From: Molossus alvarezi
Lineage: Eukaryota > Chordata > Mammalia > Chiroptera > Molossidae
NCBI GenBank assembly: GCA_037176705.1
Contig: CM073887.1
Coordinates: 62,581,001 to 62,645,000, forward strand
DNA length: 64,000 bases
Direction: 5' to 3'
Part shown: positions 12,590 to 36,464 of the stretch, one piece after another
Numbering within the stretch: the first letter of the stretch is position 1
Layout: each line of letters starts with the position of its first letter
The notes under the pieces: model-generated
The model's database searches: none
The model's input: the letters and a program-made list of their open reading frames with translations, nothing else
Told to the model about the DNA's origin: nothing
Position numbers and translations under genes: made by a program

Positions 12590-13100
12590 TTTAGTTTCCA
12601 GTAGCTGCCATAACAAATCACCACAAAACTGTGTGGCTTAAGACAAGGTTCCAAAATGTATCATAGTTTTGGAAGTCAAATTTGAAATTAAGGTGTGTGT
12701 GGCCCACTCCCTCCAGAGGCTCTAGGGGAGAGAGGGGCTGTATTCAATAATATTGTAATATTGTCTCTTCCAGCTCCTGGCGGCCCCAGGAATTCCTCAG
12801 CTAGGGAGGGCACCACTCCAGTCTCTGCCTCTGCCTTCACAGGGCCTCTCCCTGTCTGTGTCTTTTTCCCCTCTGTCTCTTAACAGATCACTTGTCCTTG
12901 AATTTAGGACCCACCCTAAATCTAGGATGATCTCATCTCAAGGTTCTTATCTTAATTACATCTGCAAAGACCCTTTTCCTAATAGTATCACATCCATAGG
13001 TTCTGAGCACACATGTCTTTGTGGGTCAGCTCCCTGCAGGTACCTTCTGTATGACCCACCTCAACGCTCTGTTACCTGCAGTGACACGCTGTTATAGGTC
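12590..13100 (+). repeat. Old interspersed repeat, family not assigned (copy 2)
   Basis: It contains 'tttccagtagctgccataacaaatcaccacaaaactg', 'ttcctcagctagggagggcaccactcc' and CCCACCCTAAATCTAGGATG, the last shared with 195-475. It looks like a more complete copy of the same repeat. Confidence 0.6.
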
Positions 13101-13569
13101 TGTATCAGTTTGTGTGGTGATTTTGTTTCTGACTGGATCTACCACACTGAGGCCCCTGTCAGAGCCATCTGTGTTGAGATACCATGGCAGGCCCTGATAA
13201 GGTCCAATGGGCTCCATGAGCAGCCCCAGGCCTGAGCCCATCCATGAGCACCTGCCTGCCTGGGGATACTGTTTTACTACAAAACAGATCCCCTGGGGAA
13301 CTTGGAGCAGGAGCTGGAAGAGAGAACTCAGCCACAGGCACCTCACCCACTGCAGGTGTTCAAAGGGCTGGATCCTTTCTTATGAAGGTTCTACAGCATG
13401 TGTTCACATTCAGCATGCTCACACAGTACAGCACCATCCATGCCCAGATGCAAGAACGATCGTCAGGGTCCAGAGTGTTGGGGTGGTGTGAGCCGCAGCC
13501 GGAGGTGCTAGAGTTGGTAATGGTCTCAGTGCACACCACAGGCTGACACCCCAGCAGTGGGCTTGAGAC

Positions 13570-13735
13570 CACTGTGAAGGCCTGGTTTATGTTAGTGAAC
13601 AGTTTCAGATTTACAAAAAAATTGCAAAGGTAACACCAGCCCCTAAACTCCACATACCCAGTTTCTTCCATTTTAACATCTGACATTAGTATGGTACATT
13701 TGTCACAACTAATAAATTATTAAACTAAAAACAAA
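13570..13735 (-). mobile_element. Old L1 3' UTR fragment, minus strand
   Basis: The text 'cagatttacaaaaaaattgcaaagg..ccatttTaacatctgacattagtatggtacatttgtcacaac' is L1ME-like in reverse. It is probably continuous with the piece at 14650, split by later insertions. Confidence 0.5.
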
Positions 13736-13780
13736 GGCCAAACTGAGAGGCAACAAGCATTTATTTGAGATAAATAAATG

Positions 13781-13912
13781 GTTTGGTTCAGCGGTTAGAG
13801 CGACGGCCTGCGGTCCAGAGAGACCTGGGTTTGGTTCCCGCTAAGGGCACATACCTCGGCCCTGGTTGGGTCGTGTGGTTGGCAACCACTCAATGTATCC
13901 CTTTCACATCGA

Positions 13913-13947
<35 letters not shown>

Positions 13948-13998
13948 CTATCTGAACAAAAAATGCAAAAATGTCCTCGGGTGAGGATAAAAAAAAAA
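13781..13998 (+). mobile_element. Bat VES-type SINE, 5' truncated
   Basis: It starts within the head at 'tttggttcagcggttagagcg', lacking CCCTGGCC, and runs to 'gtcctcgggtgaggat' plus A's. Confidence 0.9.
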
Positions 13999-14344
13999 AA
14001 GAACAGCTATTGCTATTGGGAAAGCACTGATTCAGGCAGACACCCAAAGAGTGTTCCAATTAGGAGACAAGGCAACGGGTATTTATGAGAAAGGGAAGGA
14101 GAACAATTACATTAATAGAAGGCATTTCTATTGGTGCAGATAAGCTGCCATAGTGACACTAATTCTAAACAATGTGTTTAATTTTTAGTCTGGGTGGCTT
14201 TCTTATTATCTTGCAAACAGCTGTTTGGAATACAATGTTCTTGAGGCCCAGTCCAAGGGTTATTTCGCCCTTTTAACATTCTAAAGGTTTAAGGGATAAG
14301 ACACAAGGCAGTTCCTCTGGGATGGCAGCTCTGGCTCCATTTTA

Positions 14345-14603
14345 TTTATTTTTTTATTTTTTTATCCTCACCCGAGGACATTTTTCCATTTTTTGTTCAG
14401 GTAGAGTGGGAGGGAGAGAGAGGAACAAAGAGAGAGAGAGAAACATCGACATGAAAGGAACTCACCGAGTGGCTGCCACCCGCACGACCTACCAGGGCTG
14501 GGGACAAACTGCAACCGAGGTACGTGCCCTTAGCGGGAACCGAACCCGGGTCTCTCTGGACCGCAGGCTGACGCTATAACCGCTGAGCCAAACCGGCCAA
14601 GGC
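14345..14603 (-). mobile_element. Bat VES-type SINE with clear target-site duplication
   Basis: The plus strand runs from poly-T and 'atcctcacccgaggaca' to 'gccaaaccggccaaggc'. The 17-base flank GCTCTGGCTCCATTTTA is present on both sides (about 14328-14344 and 14602-14618), so this is a fairly recent insertion. Confidence 0.95.
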
Positions 14604-14649
14604 TCTGGCTCCATTTTAAAGTGCCTCTGTTTGTTTCTTTGTTTTTGTT

Positions 14650-15250
14650 TTTCAGAATACTGATACGTTATTATTAACTAAAGTCCATAATTTATTCAGA
14701 TTTCATCTGTTTTCCCTAATGTCCTTTTTCTGTCTTAGGATCTCATACATTTAATTATCACATCTTCTTAGTGTACTGTAGGCTCCTCTGGGCTGAGACA
14801 GTTTCTCAGACTTTCTTGATTTGATGACCTTGACAGTTTTGGGAACTGGTCAAGTATTTTGTAGGATGCCCTCAATTGGGATTTATGTGGTATTTTTCTC
14901 ATGGTTGAAATGGGGTGATGGGTGTGGGGAGGAGGACTATAGAGTTGAAGCACCCTTATCACACTGTGACCAGGCAAATGCCACCAACCTGACTTTTCAC
15001 TGTGATGTTGAACTTGATCCCCTGGCTGAGGTGGTGTCTATCAGGTTCTCCTTTGTAAAGCTTCTTTCTTCCCCCTTTCCTGTACCCTTTGGAAGGAAAT
15101 CACTATTTACAGCCCATACCTAAGGGTGAGAAATCCCACTCTCCTTCCTTGAGGGCAAGGCATCTGCACAAATTACTGTGGATTCTTCTGATGGGAGATT
15201 TATCTCTTCCTCATTCATTTATACTAGTGTGGACTCATGGACATTATTGA
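14650..15250 (-). mobile_element. Old L1 3' UTR fragment, minus strand
   Basis: The text 'taactaaagtccataatttattcagatttcat..cctaatgtcctttttctg', 'atcacatcttcttagt', 'ctcatggttgaaatggggtgat' fits an L1 3' UTR in reverse. Edges are approximate. Confidence 0.5.
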
Positions 15251-15728
15251 TTTTGTTGCTCAAATTGTTCCAGCTTTGGCCACTGGGAGGTCTTTGACTC
15301 AACTCGGCTCCCATATCCCATAATCACAGACCCCCAGTTTTGGTTTCTCCCTGGCAACTTAGGGTGCTCCGGCCTTATCCCTGTGTTTCCTGCTCTGCCC
15401 TGGAAGCAGCTGTTCCTTCCAGAGCCAGGCCTATTTTGAGTAGGAAACAGAAGCAGGAACTAATGGAGTGGAATCCCACTTGTGCTTTCTAGAACCTTCT
15501 GCACTGGCACCCATGTGAAGTGCCTCGAAGGACCCAGAGAGCATGAGGAGCTTCCACAGCCTATTCAGGCACATCTGCATCCTTTGCATAATTTTACAGG
15601 AAAGTGTAAAATTGTTTTATTGGATAATTTTATTATTTCTTTTATCCTTTTTCCATCATTGCTCCCATAGAGGTGTCAACATAAGAACATCCAAACCTAC
15701 AGAGAATTTTCATAAGAGTTTATTTGAG

Positions 15729-15962
15729 CCCTGGCCAGTTTGGCTCAGCGGTTAGAGCATTGGCCTGCGGACCAATGAGTCGTGGGTTTGATTCCAGACA
15801 AGGGCACGTACCTCGCTTGCGGTTTGTCCACGGCCCTGGTCAGGTTGTGCTGGAGGCAACCAGTTGATGTGGCTCTATCACATCGATCTTTCTCTCTCTC
15901 TTCCTCCCTCCCACTCTATCTGATGATAAATAGAAAAGTGTCCTCAGGTGAGGAATTTTAAA
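15729..15962 (+). mobile_element. Bat VES-type SINE
   Basis: It runs from CCCTGGCCAGTTTGGC to 'gtcctcaggtgagga'. A 'ttatttgagcc' repeat flanks both ends (about 15720 and 15968) as target-site duplication. The sequence after GGCCTGCGG differs from the youngest type ('accaatgagtcgtgggtttg'). Confidence 0.92.
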
Positions 15963-16290
15963 AAAAATTATTTGAGCCAAACTGACGACATAAACTGGGG
16001 GGCAAGATCTCAGTGCTCTTGATTTATTGGATAATTTTAAAGCATGGGAACCAAGACCTCAAAGGACACTGGTGCACAGTGGCGTCTTGGTGACACTTGT
16101 CCTTCACCCTTTCTTCCTTGTGGTCCCCTCACTGCTGTATGCTGAACTTTGCATGCACTTCCACCCGGAGGAGAAATGTGGGTTTCCAGCAAGGAACCCT
16201 CAAGTATTAGGGCCCTTTGCTATAAGCTCGGCCACAAAGAGAGGCAGCCACACAGTAAGAAAAGATTAATTTTCTAAAATTGTTTCTGTG

Positions 16291-16555
16291 GCCCTGGCTT
16301 ATTTGGCTCAGTAGTTGGAGCATTGGCCTGTAGACCAAAGGGTTGTGGGTTTGAGCCTCGGTAAAGGGCATGTACCTGGGTTTCAGGTTTGATCCCTGGC
16401 CCCAGTCAGGGTCATGCGGTAGGCAACCAATCGATGTCTCTCTCTCACATCGATGTTTCTCTTTGTCTCTCTCTCTCTCCCTCCCTCTCTTCCACTCTCT
16501 CTAAAAATCAATGGAAAAAATATCCTCAGGTGAGGATTAACAAAAAACAAATAAA
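16291..16555 (+). mobile_element. Bat VES-type SINE
   Basis: It runs from GGCCCTGGCTTATTTGGC to 'tcctcaggtgaggattaac' and an A-rich tail, flanked on both sides by AAATTGTTTCTGTG (target-site duplication). Confidence 0.92.
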
Positions 16556-16972
16556 TAAAAATTGTTTCTGTGACAGAGGCTTGGGTACAGGCTGTCTTGA
16601 GCCCAGTGGGCATTTGCCTCTCTGCCTTACAGTCTACCATGCCCCTGCCTCCTGCTCTGTGACCTAATTGGGGTGGCATAACTTTTCTCAGCTCATCTGC
16701 CCAGTTGGTACTGAGTAAAAAGGCAGATGACTCAGAGGCCTATTTGTGACGATCAAATAAAAGCTTTTGTAAATGATTAAGCCATCAGCGGAGGGCATCT
16801 AGATGCTGGTGCAGTGTCCTTTCTCTGCAGGGAGACAGACACCAAGTTAGGAAAATCATACTCAGTTCAAGTGACTGGAACATGAGGCCACTGGGGGAAG
16901 CCCTTTCATACCGGGTCTCATGCCCCTTCTTGCTCCTCAGGACTGAGTTTCCACTGTCTCCAGCAGCCTGGA

Positions 16973-28262
<11,290 letters not shown>

Positions 28263-30065
28263 GGGCCCACGCACTTGGCCACTCTGGGGACAGGGAACTA
28301 AGCTCCAGCATGCAGAAGACCTCAGACCCCTAATGTTTTGGAGCCTGGGGAATGAGGGGGTGCTTGGCCCTGTCCCAGAGCCAAGTGGAAACGCCTTGTG
28401 AAACAAGCAGGCAGGCCAGGGGAGGGGAACCTGTGCTCAGCTCCTGTGGGTCCACGAGGAAACTCACAGGCCCTTGAAGTATACAGTGTTGGGACTGGTG
28501 AGCCCGCAGCCTCTCTTCCATCCTCTCTGGGGCTGGCTCTGCTCCCCAGAAGTGCCCCCTCTAACCGCCCTGAAGCAGGAGTGACCAGCGCCACCTCCTG
28601 GTGCTCTGTGACCTTGGACATGCTCCCAGTTCTAGTGACCCTGTTCCCACTAGGCTCAGAGCCAGGCTCCTCCTGCCCCGTGTTGGCCCACATCTGTGCT
28701 CACTGCTAAGGGTGGAGGAGCCAGGGGTGTGGGACAGGCCTGGCCTCACCTGTTCACTAAGGGACCAGTCTCCTACTCAGTTGTGGCTACAAATGCAGCC
28801 TCTTGCCCACCCAGCCCCACCCCTGTCCTGCCTGTACTTCCCAGGTGATATGACTCCTCAGTCCCCAGATTCTCTGCTGGGGAACAGCCTTCTCCAAGTG
28901 ATCCTGATCCTGAGTTCACACCCTGGAGCCAGTCTTACCCTCTGTTGCTCACCCCAAGGCCACACCCATAGAAGCAGAGCCTGGGGCCCTGACCCTCTAC
29001 CTGTAGGCACAGCCGCTTCTGGGGGAACCTGTAGTATCTGGCACACCCTTGCCTCCCCACCTGAGTGGACTTTTGGCCTGGACATGGGGCAGTTTAAGGC
29101 CTACAGGATTGTCTGATTTCCATGACTGGAATGCATGGGGGTGGCTGGCAGCCTTGATCCTCCCCAAATGGGAGCCTGTGACAGTGTATGGCCTGGGGTG
29201 GGGAGTTCAGAAGGGTTGAGGTACCACCACACACCCCCAGGGAGCTGGTCTCACAGAAGTTCCCTGCATATCACAGGGACAGAAACACCCATTTCCTAAT
29301 GACATTTGGAGCTTCTTGACTTTTTGGTTTCAAAATTTGGCTGACCCTGAGTCTAGTCACTATACACCCAACCAGCCCGATTTGGTTCCAGGACAAGGTG
29401 GGCTCAGCCCCGATGTGTGAAATGATCCATGCCCCACACGAATTTCCACTGATGAGTTTGATTTCTTACCTTCGTCTGTCCCATGTCTGTTCTTGCCTTG
29501 GACCTGTGGGGTGCCCTTCCTAGCATGTGTCCACCAGCCGGCCCCAGTATCATTCCCAGTCTCTTGTCCCCAGGGGCCAAGCAGCCTGTGATGGCTGTCC
29601 TGTTGGTTGTTTCACCTCCTCTTCCAGCCTTGCCCACCACTCTGGAGAGGCAGGGGCACTCCTTACAGGGAGACAGGATGGGAGCCCAAGGGCCCCAGGC
29701 CAGAGAGAGCATCAGGGATTGGGGGTCCACCCCAAGTGGGCAAGACCAGGTGGCTGGTGGGCAGTACCCTCCTTTGAACTGCAGGCTGGGCAGGGGCAGG
29801 AAGGTCCTCCAGGTCTTGCTGGCCCATGTGCCTCCCCAAGGTAGCAGCTCCCAGCTCTGTGGGCCTCAGCAGTACCACATCCACTCTCCTAGCCCCACAC
29901 AGCCGGGCTGGCACCCTCCGTGGTCACACCTCTCTCCATTGGCTGCCTGTCCTGATCTGGAGTTATTTTGATGCCATGAAGACACTTTGTTTATATATAA
30001 TGTTTATATATTTTAAAGATTTGTGTCAAGAGAATATATTTAATAAAAATTAAAATGACTTTTTC
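28263..30065 (+). other. SLC25A42: SLC25A42 3' UTR
   Basis: About 1.8 kb from the stop codon to the poly(A) signal at 30042. There are no interspersed SINEs in this stretch, unlike the flanks, as expected of transcribed UTR. The 3' cleavage point is an estimate. Confidence 0.7.
30042..30047 (+). terminator. SLC25A42: Poly(A) signal AATAAA, likely SLC25A42
   Basis: AATAAA lies in an AT-rich stretch and is followed within 20-45 bases by U-rich 'gactttttctcctgcccatgtctcttttc', a plausible downstream element. A second AATAAA at 30162-30167 is an alternative. Confidence 0.7.
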
Positions 30066-30182
30066 TCCTGCCCATGTCTCTTTTCTTAGGCTCTAATCCC
30101 ACCCACCATGAACCAAAAACAGGGTTGAGATTATTTTGACAGATTTTAAAATAAAATTGTGAATAAAGCTTTTTTAAATGTA

Positions 30183-30423
30183 ATTTTTTTTTTTTTTATC
30201 CTCACCCGAGGATATTTTTCCATTTTTTGTACAGATAGAGCGGGAGGGAGAGAGAGAGAGAAACATCGACGTGAAGGGACACATCGAGTGGCTGCCACCC
30301 GCACGACCAACCAGGGCCTGGGACAAACTGCAACCAAAGTACGTGCCCTTAGCGGGAACCGAACCCGGGTCTTTCCGGACCGCAGGCCGACGCTCTAACC
30401 GCTGAGCCAAACTGGCCAGGGCT
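30183..30423 (-). mobile_element. Bat VES-type SINE
   Basis: The plus strand runs from poly-T and 'atcctcacccgaggat' to 'ccaaactggccagggc'. TAAATGTAATTTTT is repeated on both sides. Confidence 0.94.
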
Positions 30424-31105
30424 AAATGTAATTTTTAAATTGTTAATTTATACTCTGATTTTCTAGAAAACGCAAACTGCGTGAAAGGGTTTACCAAGTA
30501 GGTGGGTCTCCGGTTCACTGCGAGTCCTTCCAGAGATCTGTGCATGTGCACTTGTGCCTTCAGGGTTGTCAGTCAGGATAGGCCACGTCCTGTTCAGCAA
30601 GCACAGCCCCAAAGTCCTGAGGTTTCTCTCCTGCATCCTGTCTGGGGACAGCTGGATGAGGCCTCGAGTTCAAGTAGTGCCATCCTCTAATGCAGGAGAG
30701 TGAGGCTACCAGAGGTCTCTCACAGTGGCCATGACGTTCCAGGCACACCAACCAGAAGCAGGAAGTGGAGCCTTGCGTGTAGGTGGTGAGCAACATGGTA
30801 TTTACTTATTTACTATTTAACCCCACTTATTTACTCATCCTGGGCCAGCTTTTTGTGGTGAGAAATAATGGTGTGACTGCCACCCTGGCTTCTGCACCCA
30901 CAGGTGAGAATCTCCCAGGATGTGTTCCTGGGGAACCAGCCAGCTGTGGAGTCACCTCTTCCAGATACCGCCAAAGTGCTCCCCAGTGCAGCTGTGTGAA
31001 CTTAGGTACCACAGGCATTGTGCAGGGTTCAGGCCACACCCTGGCTGGCAGCCTCGGACTCCCTGTTTGGGGGTGCCATGTGGTACACCCTTGCTGTTTT
31101 ACTTT

Positions 31106-31337
31106 TTTTAAATCCTCATCCAAGGATATTTTTCCATTTATTTTCAGATAGAGTGGGAGGGAGAGAGAGAGAAACATGGATGTGAGAGAGACACAATGAC
31201 TTGTTGCCTCCCACATGACCCCGACCAGGGCCAGGGATGAACCTCAACCAAGGTATGTGCCCTTGACTGGAATCAAACCTGCAACTCTTTTGTCCACAGT
31301 GACGCTCTAACACCCGAGCCAAACTGGCCAGGGCCAC
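31106..31337 (-). mobile_element. Bat VES-type SINE, moderately diverged
   Basis: The plus strand reads 'aatcctcatccaaggatatttttccatttattttcagatag' to 'gccaaactggccagggc'. It is the 'gattttcag' variant. Confidence 0.9.
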
Positions 31338-31770
31338 TCTTGCTGTTTTAGTCACATCTTCCTGTGATCCCTTGCAAGGTCAGGAGACTCTTCATGATTG
31401 TTGGCCATTTATTTCCCGCCTCTTAATCAGTTTGTGCCCTGTAGCCCGAGGCAGCTGGCCTGGTAGTGAGGCAAGATGTTCTTAAGTGACCTGAGCAGGA
31501 ATCTTGTGTGTTTTGTGTTTTTGTGCCCCAGCAAGGCAGCTATGGGTGACACAGACACACTGGAGAGAAATGGCTGCAGATTCTTCATGCAAGTCCTCCA
31601 ACCCCCATTGCAGTGGGTCTTGAACACCTCCAGTGACTAAAACACCTCCAGTGAGGGGGTGAGTCAAGGTTCCCAGACTTGTGTCTGCCTTGGGGAATTC
31701 TACTTGAGACTGGCAACATGACGGGTGGTACTGCTCTGGCTCTTGATGCAAACATCTAAGGAATATGCTG

Positions 31771-32012
31771 TGCCCTGGCCGGTTTGGCTCAGCGGTTAGA
31801 GCGTTGGCCTGCGGTCCAGAGAGACCGGGTTCGGTTCCCACTAAGGGCAGGTACCAAGGTTGCAGTTTGTCCCTGGCCCTGGTTGGGTCCTGCGGGTGGC
31901 AACCACTCAATGTGTCCCTTTCACATCGATGTTTCTCTTTCTCCCTCTCCCTCCCACTCTATCTGAACAAAATATCAAAAAATGTCCTCGGGTAAGGATA
32001 AAGAAAATAAAA
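31771..32012 (+). mobile_element. Bat VES-type SINE, first of a tandem pair
   Basis: From GCCCTGGCCGGTTTGGC to 'gtcctcgggtaaggataaag'. The 'ctgaacaaaatatcaaaaa' wording is shared with the next copy, so the pair belongs to one subtype. Confidence 0.93.
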
Positions 32013-32028
32013 ATAAAAAATAAAAAAT

Positions 32029-32290
32029 AGCCCTGGCCGGTTTGGCTCAGCGGTTAGAGCGTCGGCCTGCGGTCCGGAGAGACCCGGGTTCGGTTCCCGC
32101 TAAGGGCACGTACCTTGGTTGCAGTTTGTCCCCAGCCCTGGTTGGGTCGTGTGGGTGGCAACCTCTCGATGTGTCGCTTTCACGTCGATGTTTCTCTCTC
32201 TCTCTCACTCTCACTCTATCTGAACAAAATATCGAAAAATGTCCTCGGGTGAGGATTAAAACAAAAAAAACAAAAATAAATAAAAATTAA
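32029..32290 (+). mobile_element. Bat VES-type SINE, second of a tandem pair
   Basis: From GCCCTGGCCGGTTTGGC to 'gtcctcgggtgaggattaaa', with 'ctgaacaaaatatcgaaaaa'. It lies in the A-rich tail of the copy before it. Confidence 0.93.
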
Positions 32291-32814
32291 AAATAAAGAA
32301 TATGCTGTGGAGCCCAGGGGAGTCAGGTGGGAATCCTGGAGGGCAGCTGAGGGAGGGGAAAACCCCACCTGAGGTATTGGGAGAAGCCCCCTGAGGCCTG
32401 GGAATTCCCTGCAGGGTGGGTGTCAAGCAGGAGCCCCGAGACTGGGACTGGGGAACCTGAGGTTTGAGTAGATGAGGAAACATGGAGGGGAAGCACAGGC
32501 AGGGAGCCAGGCTGGGATCTGAGCAAGGGGAGGATTTGCAGGCTGAGGTTCCAGAGGACTCTGGGTGAGGGGTAGAACCAAGAGCACCCCAGGGCCCAGC
32601 CCGGCACCTGCCTTCAACCTGGGAAACCAGACCCAGACTCAAGTTCCTCATTTGTGTTTTCTTAGGAAATTGTCACCTCTAGATAATTCTGATAATTCCT
32701 AGTGTTCCCTTAAGATCTTGTCTTTGCCTTGGTATGACTCTTCTGCCTTTTCAGCTTGTGTGTGGTTTCATGGCATTGTGGGGGCCCAGTTTCTGGCTAC
32801 TTTATCTTTCAGGT

Positions 32815-33172
32815 TGTCATGGACTGATGTCTCCCCCAGCGCCCAAAATCCCTATGTTGAAATCTAAGGCCAATGTAGTGGTATTAGGAGGTGGGGCTTA
32901 AGCATAGGGTCAAATGAGGTCGTGAGGGTGGGGCCCCCACAATGGAATCATGCCCTTGTAAGAGTCACACCAAAGAGCTGGCCCCACTCCATTCTCTAAT
33001 GTATGAGAAATGGCATCTACAACCTAGAAGTGGGTCCTCTCCTGGCCATGCCAGTGCCTTGATTTTGGACTTCCAGCCTCCAGAACAGGAAGAAATCAAT
33101 TCCCTTTGTCAGCCACCGAGGCTATGGCACTTCGTTACAGCAGCCGGAATGGACAAACTGGTTCTTCTCTAA
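32815..33172 (+). mobile_element. MaLR-type (MLT1/MST-like) solo LTR
   Basis: The order of landmarks fits: 'atgtctcccccagcgcccaaaatccctatgttgaaatct', 'gtggtattaggaggtggggc', 'gtcgtgagggtggggcc', 'atcatgcccttgtaagag', 'gccttgattttggacttccagcctccagaac', 'agcagccggaatggac'. No internal retroviral sequence is next to it. Confidence 0.8.
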
Positions 33173-35097
33173 GTCGAGGCCCATATCACTTTCCCCAGCT
33201 GTTTAGCAGCCTGCTTGGCAGGAAGCCTGCCCTTCAGAGCCCGCGTGCTCTGTAACTGAGGCAGCTCCTCAATTAGGAAACTGAGACTCACAGAGCCCCG
33301 TTCTGGCTGCTGGCAGAGCTGTGTGCAAGGGGACAAGCAGCTGTTGACGAGCAGGGTGTTAGTGGGGGTGAGAGAGTGGTTGGGTCCGAATGGTTTTGAA
33401 GATTGCAGACAGGTTTCCTGATAGGCTAGATGTGAAGGGAGAAGGGTAACTGAAAAGATGGAGCAAGAGCACTGGACAAGCTGACTGAGCTACCCAATGC
33501 TAAGGACCATAAAAATAAAACTGAGATTTGTTGACAAACATGTAAGGCCCCACGAGTAAAGATGGAGAGGCGGGGAGAGGGGAGAAAGGAGCCTGCAGGG
33601 GCTGAGGGGAGCCAAGGGTGGCAAGAGAGGCTGGTGGTGACCAGTCAGTGCCTGGTGGGGAGGGGACAGCCAGGGCAGGTGAAGGCCGGAGGACGTGACA
33701 AAATGAGGTTGTTTCAGATGTCCATGGGTGCACCTCAGGTCCTGTTTCAGTTTGCAGGTTCTTTTCTTTGTCCTGGTTTTCTCCTTGGCTGACTTCTCTT
33801 GCGTAAAAGGTTTGGTTTGATTTGTTTTGGGGGTTTCTTTTTTAAAAATTCTCCTTTTCTTCAGGGGTTTGGAAATTATACAGTCCGTTTCCTGTGATAT
33901 AGGGTTTCTCAGCCTCAGTGCTACTGATGTCTGGGGCCAGGTTGTTCTGTGCTGGGAACCATTCTGGGCACTGTGGGGTGTTAAACAGCACCCCTGGCCT
34001 CCACCCACCAGATGCTATTAGCCTCTTTCCCACCTCCAGTTGTGACAATCATGTCTCCAGACATTGACTAGTGTCACTTTGGGGCAGAAAGATCCCCTCC
34101 TGTCAGCAGCACCTATATGTGGAAGTTGCCACTGACATATCAACAAAAGCTAAAATACTTATCCTCCCCCTGAAAACAGGATCTTAACCACCACCTCCCA
34201 TCTTCCCCGCTTTTCTCTGTGGCTCCACTATATTTTTTCTAATTCTTACCCCTTTGTGAGTGTGTAAAGTGTGCAGATTCTGTAAATGTCTGTGGTTGGA
34301 TGCACAGCAGTGAAGGCTATAACCGGCACTGGTTCTTCCCGCCTCGGCCACCCCACGAGTACTGCACTCCATTGTGCCTGAAGTTTATGTTGCTCACTGC
34401 CTTGCTTTTGTTTATGGCATTTCCACCTTCCTGTGTCCCTAAACCCTGTGGTGTTGAGCTCTAAAGCAGAGAGCATGCACAGCCATGGTTCAGCAAGCAA
34501 GGGGCCGAGCAGCCTGAGGCACCACTGCAGGGAGAACTGTGCCCATTGGGCTCAGGGGCCACTGGGTGTTTGATCAAGGGGAGTCCCCGGTGACTCCTGA
34601 GAAGCCAGGGGACAGTGCAGGGTCCTGCAGAGCTGGGAGAAACATTCCATCAACTTTTGATTCCTGGGCCACTAGGTATGGCCTGTTCTGTCCTCACTGG
34701 GAGCTGGTCTTTGTTCTGGAACTTCCCAGGGATGGGACATCACAAGACACCGAGGGCCAGCATCAGGTACCTTCTGGTCCTGGGGAGTTCCCTTTGCCTT
34801 GTACCACGAGTGTCCTTCCTGTTTGCTTGGATCTCTCAAGCCAGAACTCTCATTATTTAGAAGGTTCTTCTTCTGAGCCAATAATCTAATTTCCTCTTTG
34901 TCAACTCTTGTTTTGTGTATCTTTTACCTTTTTATCCCTTCTGTAAGATTCCCATGACTTTATCTTGCATCTGCTTTAAAGCTCCAAAAGCTCAAAAAGA
35001 GAACAGAGAAGGTTCATCAGATGTTCCATTTTAGTAGCATTGTTCTTGTTTCATGAATACAATCTTTTTTCTTGGAGAATGTTCTGGGTTGTTTTTT

Positions 35098-35334
35098 CTT
35101 AATCCTCACCTGAGGGTATTTTTCCATTTATTTTCAGACAGAATGGAAGGGAGGGAAAAAGAGAGAGAGAAACCTCTATGTGAGAGAGACACATTGATTG
35201 ATTGCCTCCCACAGGACCCCAGCCAGGGCCAGGGACTGAACTGCAACCGAGGTACATGCCCTTGACCAGAATTGAACCCACGACTCTGGTCCGTAGGCCA
35301 ACACTCTAACCACTGAGCCAAACTGGCCAGGGCT
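35098..35334 (-). mobile_element. Bat VES-type SINE
   Basis: The plus strand reads 'ttaatcctcacctgagggtattt' to 'gccaaactggccagggc'. Confidence 0.92.
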
Positions 35335-35339
35335 GTTTT

Positions 35340-35529
35340 GTTTTTTTTTAAATTTTTTGTTTTTGTTTTTTAGAGAGAGGAGAGGGAGAAACATGGATCG
35401 GCTGCCTCCTGCACGCCCCCTATTGGGGATCAAGCCAGCAACCCAGGCATGTGCCCTGACTGGGAATCAAGCTCACAACCTTTTGGTGCATAGATCAACA
35501 TTCAACCAACTGAGCCACACCAGCCAGGG
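35340..35529 (-). mobile_element. Bat tRNA-derived SINE, older short type
   Basis: The plus strand shows 'ttttttagagagaggagagggagaaacatggatcggctgcctcctgcacgccc' and ends 'caaccaactgagccacaccagccaggg'. Confidence 0.88.
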
Positions 35530-35981
35530 GGTGGACTGTTTTGTTTTTGTAAGTTCTCTTCCCCCTGTGAAGTCAATTTCCCAAAGTTGTCTTTTTTCTG
35601 TTTGGGTCTATCTTCCACACTTGACATTTCCTCAGATCCCTGGACAGTCCTGATTGTCTGCTCACCATGAAGAATAAGGACGGAGACAAACAGGTGGAAG
35701 AGCAAGGAATGTGGGGAACACATGGTTTCACCCCTGGGCTGGAGGCTGTGAACTCTGGTTCCAGTGTGATCAGGCCTTTCTTCTTGGACCAGCTGGATTC
35801 CCCAGGGTCTTGTCTCACGCAGAGAGATTCTGGAATCTGCAGGCAGGGCGAGGAATGCTGGCTCTCCACTCAGCATTCATTAGGTGCAGTCACCTGGTCC
35901 CATTTGCCACACTCCCTACCAAGCCTGCTTCCCTCCTGGCTGTGCAGTGATGTCATGGGAGGAAAACAAACACCTGAGAAC

Positions 35982-36226
35982 TTTTTTTTTTTTTATCCTC
36001 ACCCAAGAACATTTTTTTCCATTTTTTGTTCAGATAGAGTGGGAGGGAGAGGAAGAAAGGGAGAGAAACATCGACGTGAAAGGGACACATCAAGTGGTTG
36101 CCACCCGCACGACCAACCAGGGCCGGGGACAAACTGCAACTGAGGTACGTGCCCTTAGCGGGAACCGAACCTGGGTCTCTCTGGACCGCAGGCCGACACT
36201 AACCGCTGAGCTGAACCGGCCAGGGC
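35982..36226 (-). mobile_element. Bat VES-type SINE with target-site duplication
   Basis: The plus strand reads poly-T, 'atcctcacccaagaaca' to 'gctgaaccggccagggc'. ACACCTGAGAACTT flanks both ends (about 35969 and 36228). Confidence 0.94.
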
Positions 36227-36464
36227 AACACCTGAGAACTTTCCAAACAGCCTCCATGCTAGCACCTCCAAGTCTCACCCCACCCTCAGCCTGGCCCATA
36301 GGCACCTCGTGTGGTCAGAGCCTCCAGAAGTTTCTACAGGTAAATCCAGCTGTTTCCTGGGCTTCAGGTTTGATATCCATGGGCTTGGCAGTCAATTGTG
36401 GCTCCTCCTTTAATTCCACCTCCCGGAACATACTGCAGCCTCTGTACTTTTATTGGGGACTTTA

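Larger units (their letters stand above)
1..16972 (+). other. SLC25A42: SLC25A42 5' intron / upstream region, no recognised exon
   Basis: I see no coding exon and no CpG-rich promoter in this stretch. It holds L1 3' fragments on the minus strand, about ten bat SINEs, a MaLR LTR end, MIR-like pieces and an unassigned old repeat, each listed separately. In human SLC25A42 the first exon is non-coding and lies far upstream of the start-codon exon, so this is most likely part of intron 1. That last point is inference from gene structure knowledge. Unlisted sub-stretches (for example 800-2600, 3200-4700, 6630-7500, 8040-9240) show nothing I can name. Confidence 0.6.

Noticed and set aside
30174..30410. 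Recurring peptides of the type 'MAQRLERRPAVQRDPGSVP' in many places
   Set aside because: They are chance translations of the SINE head and body, repeated because the SINE is repeated.
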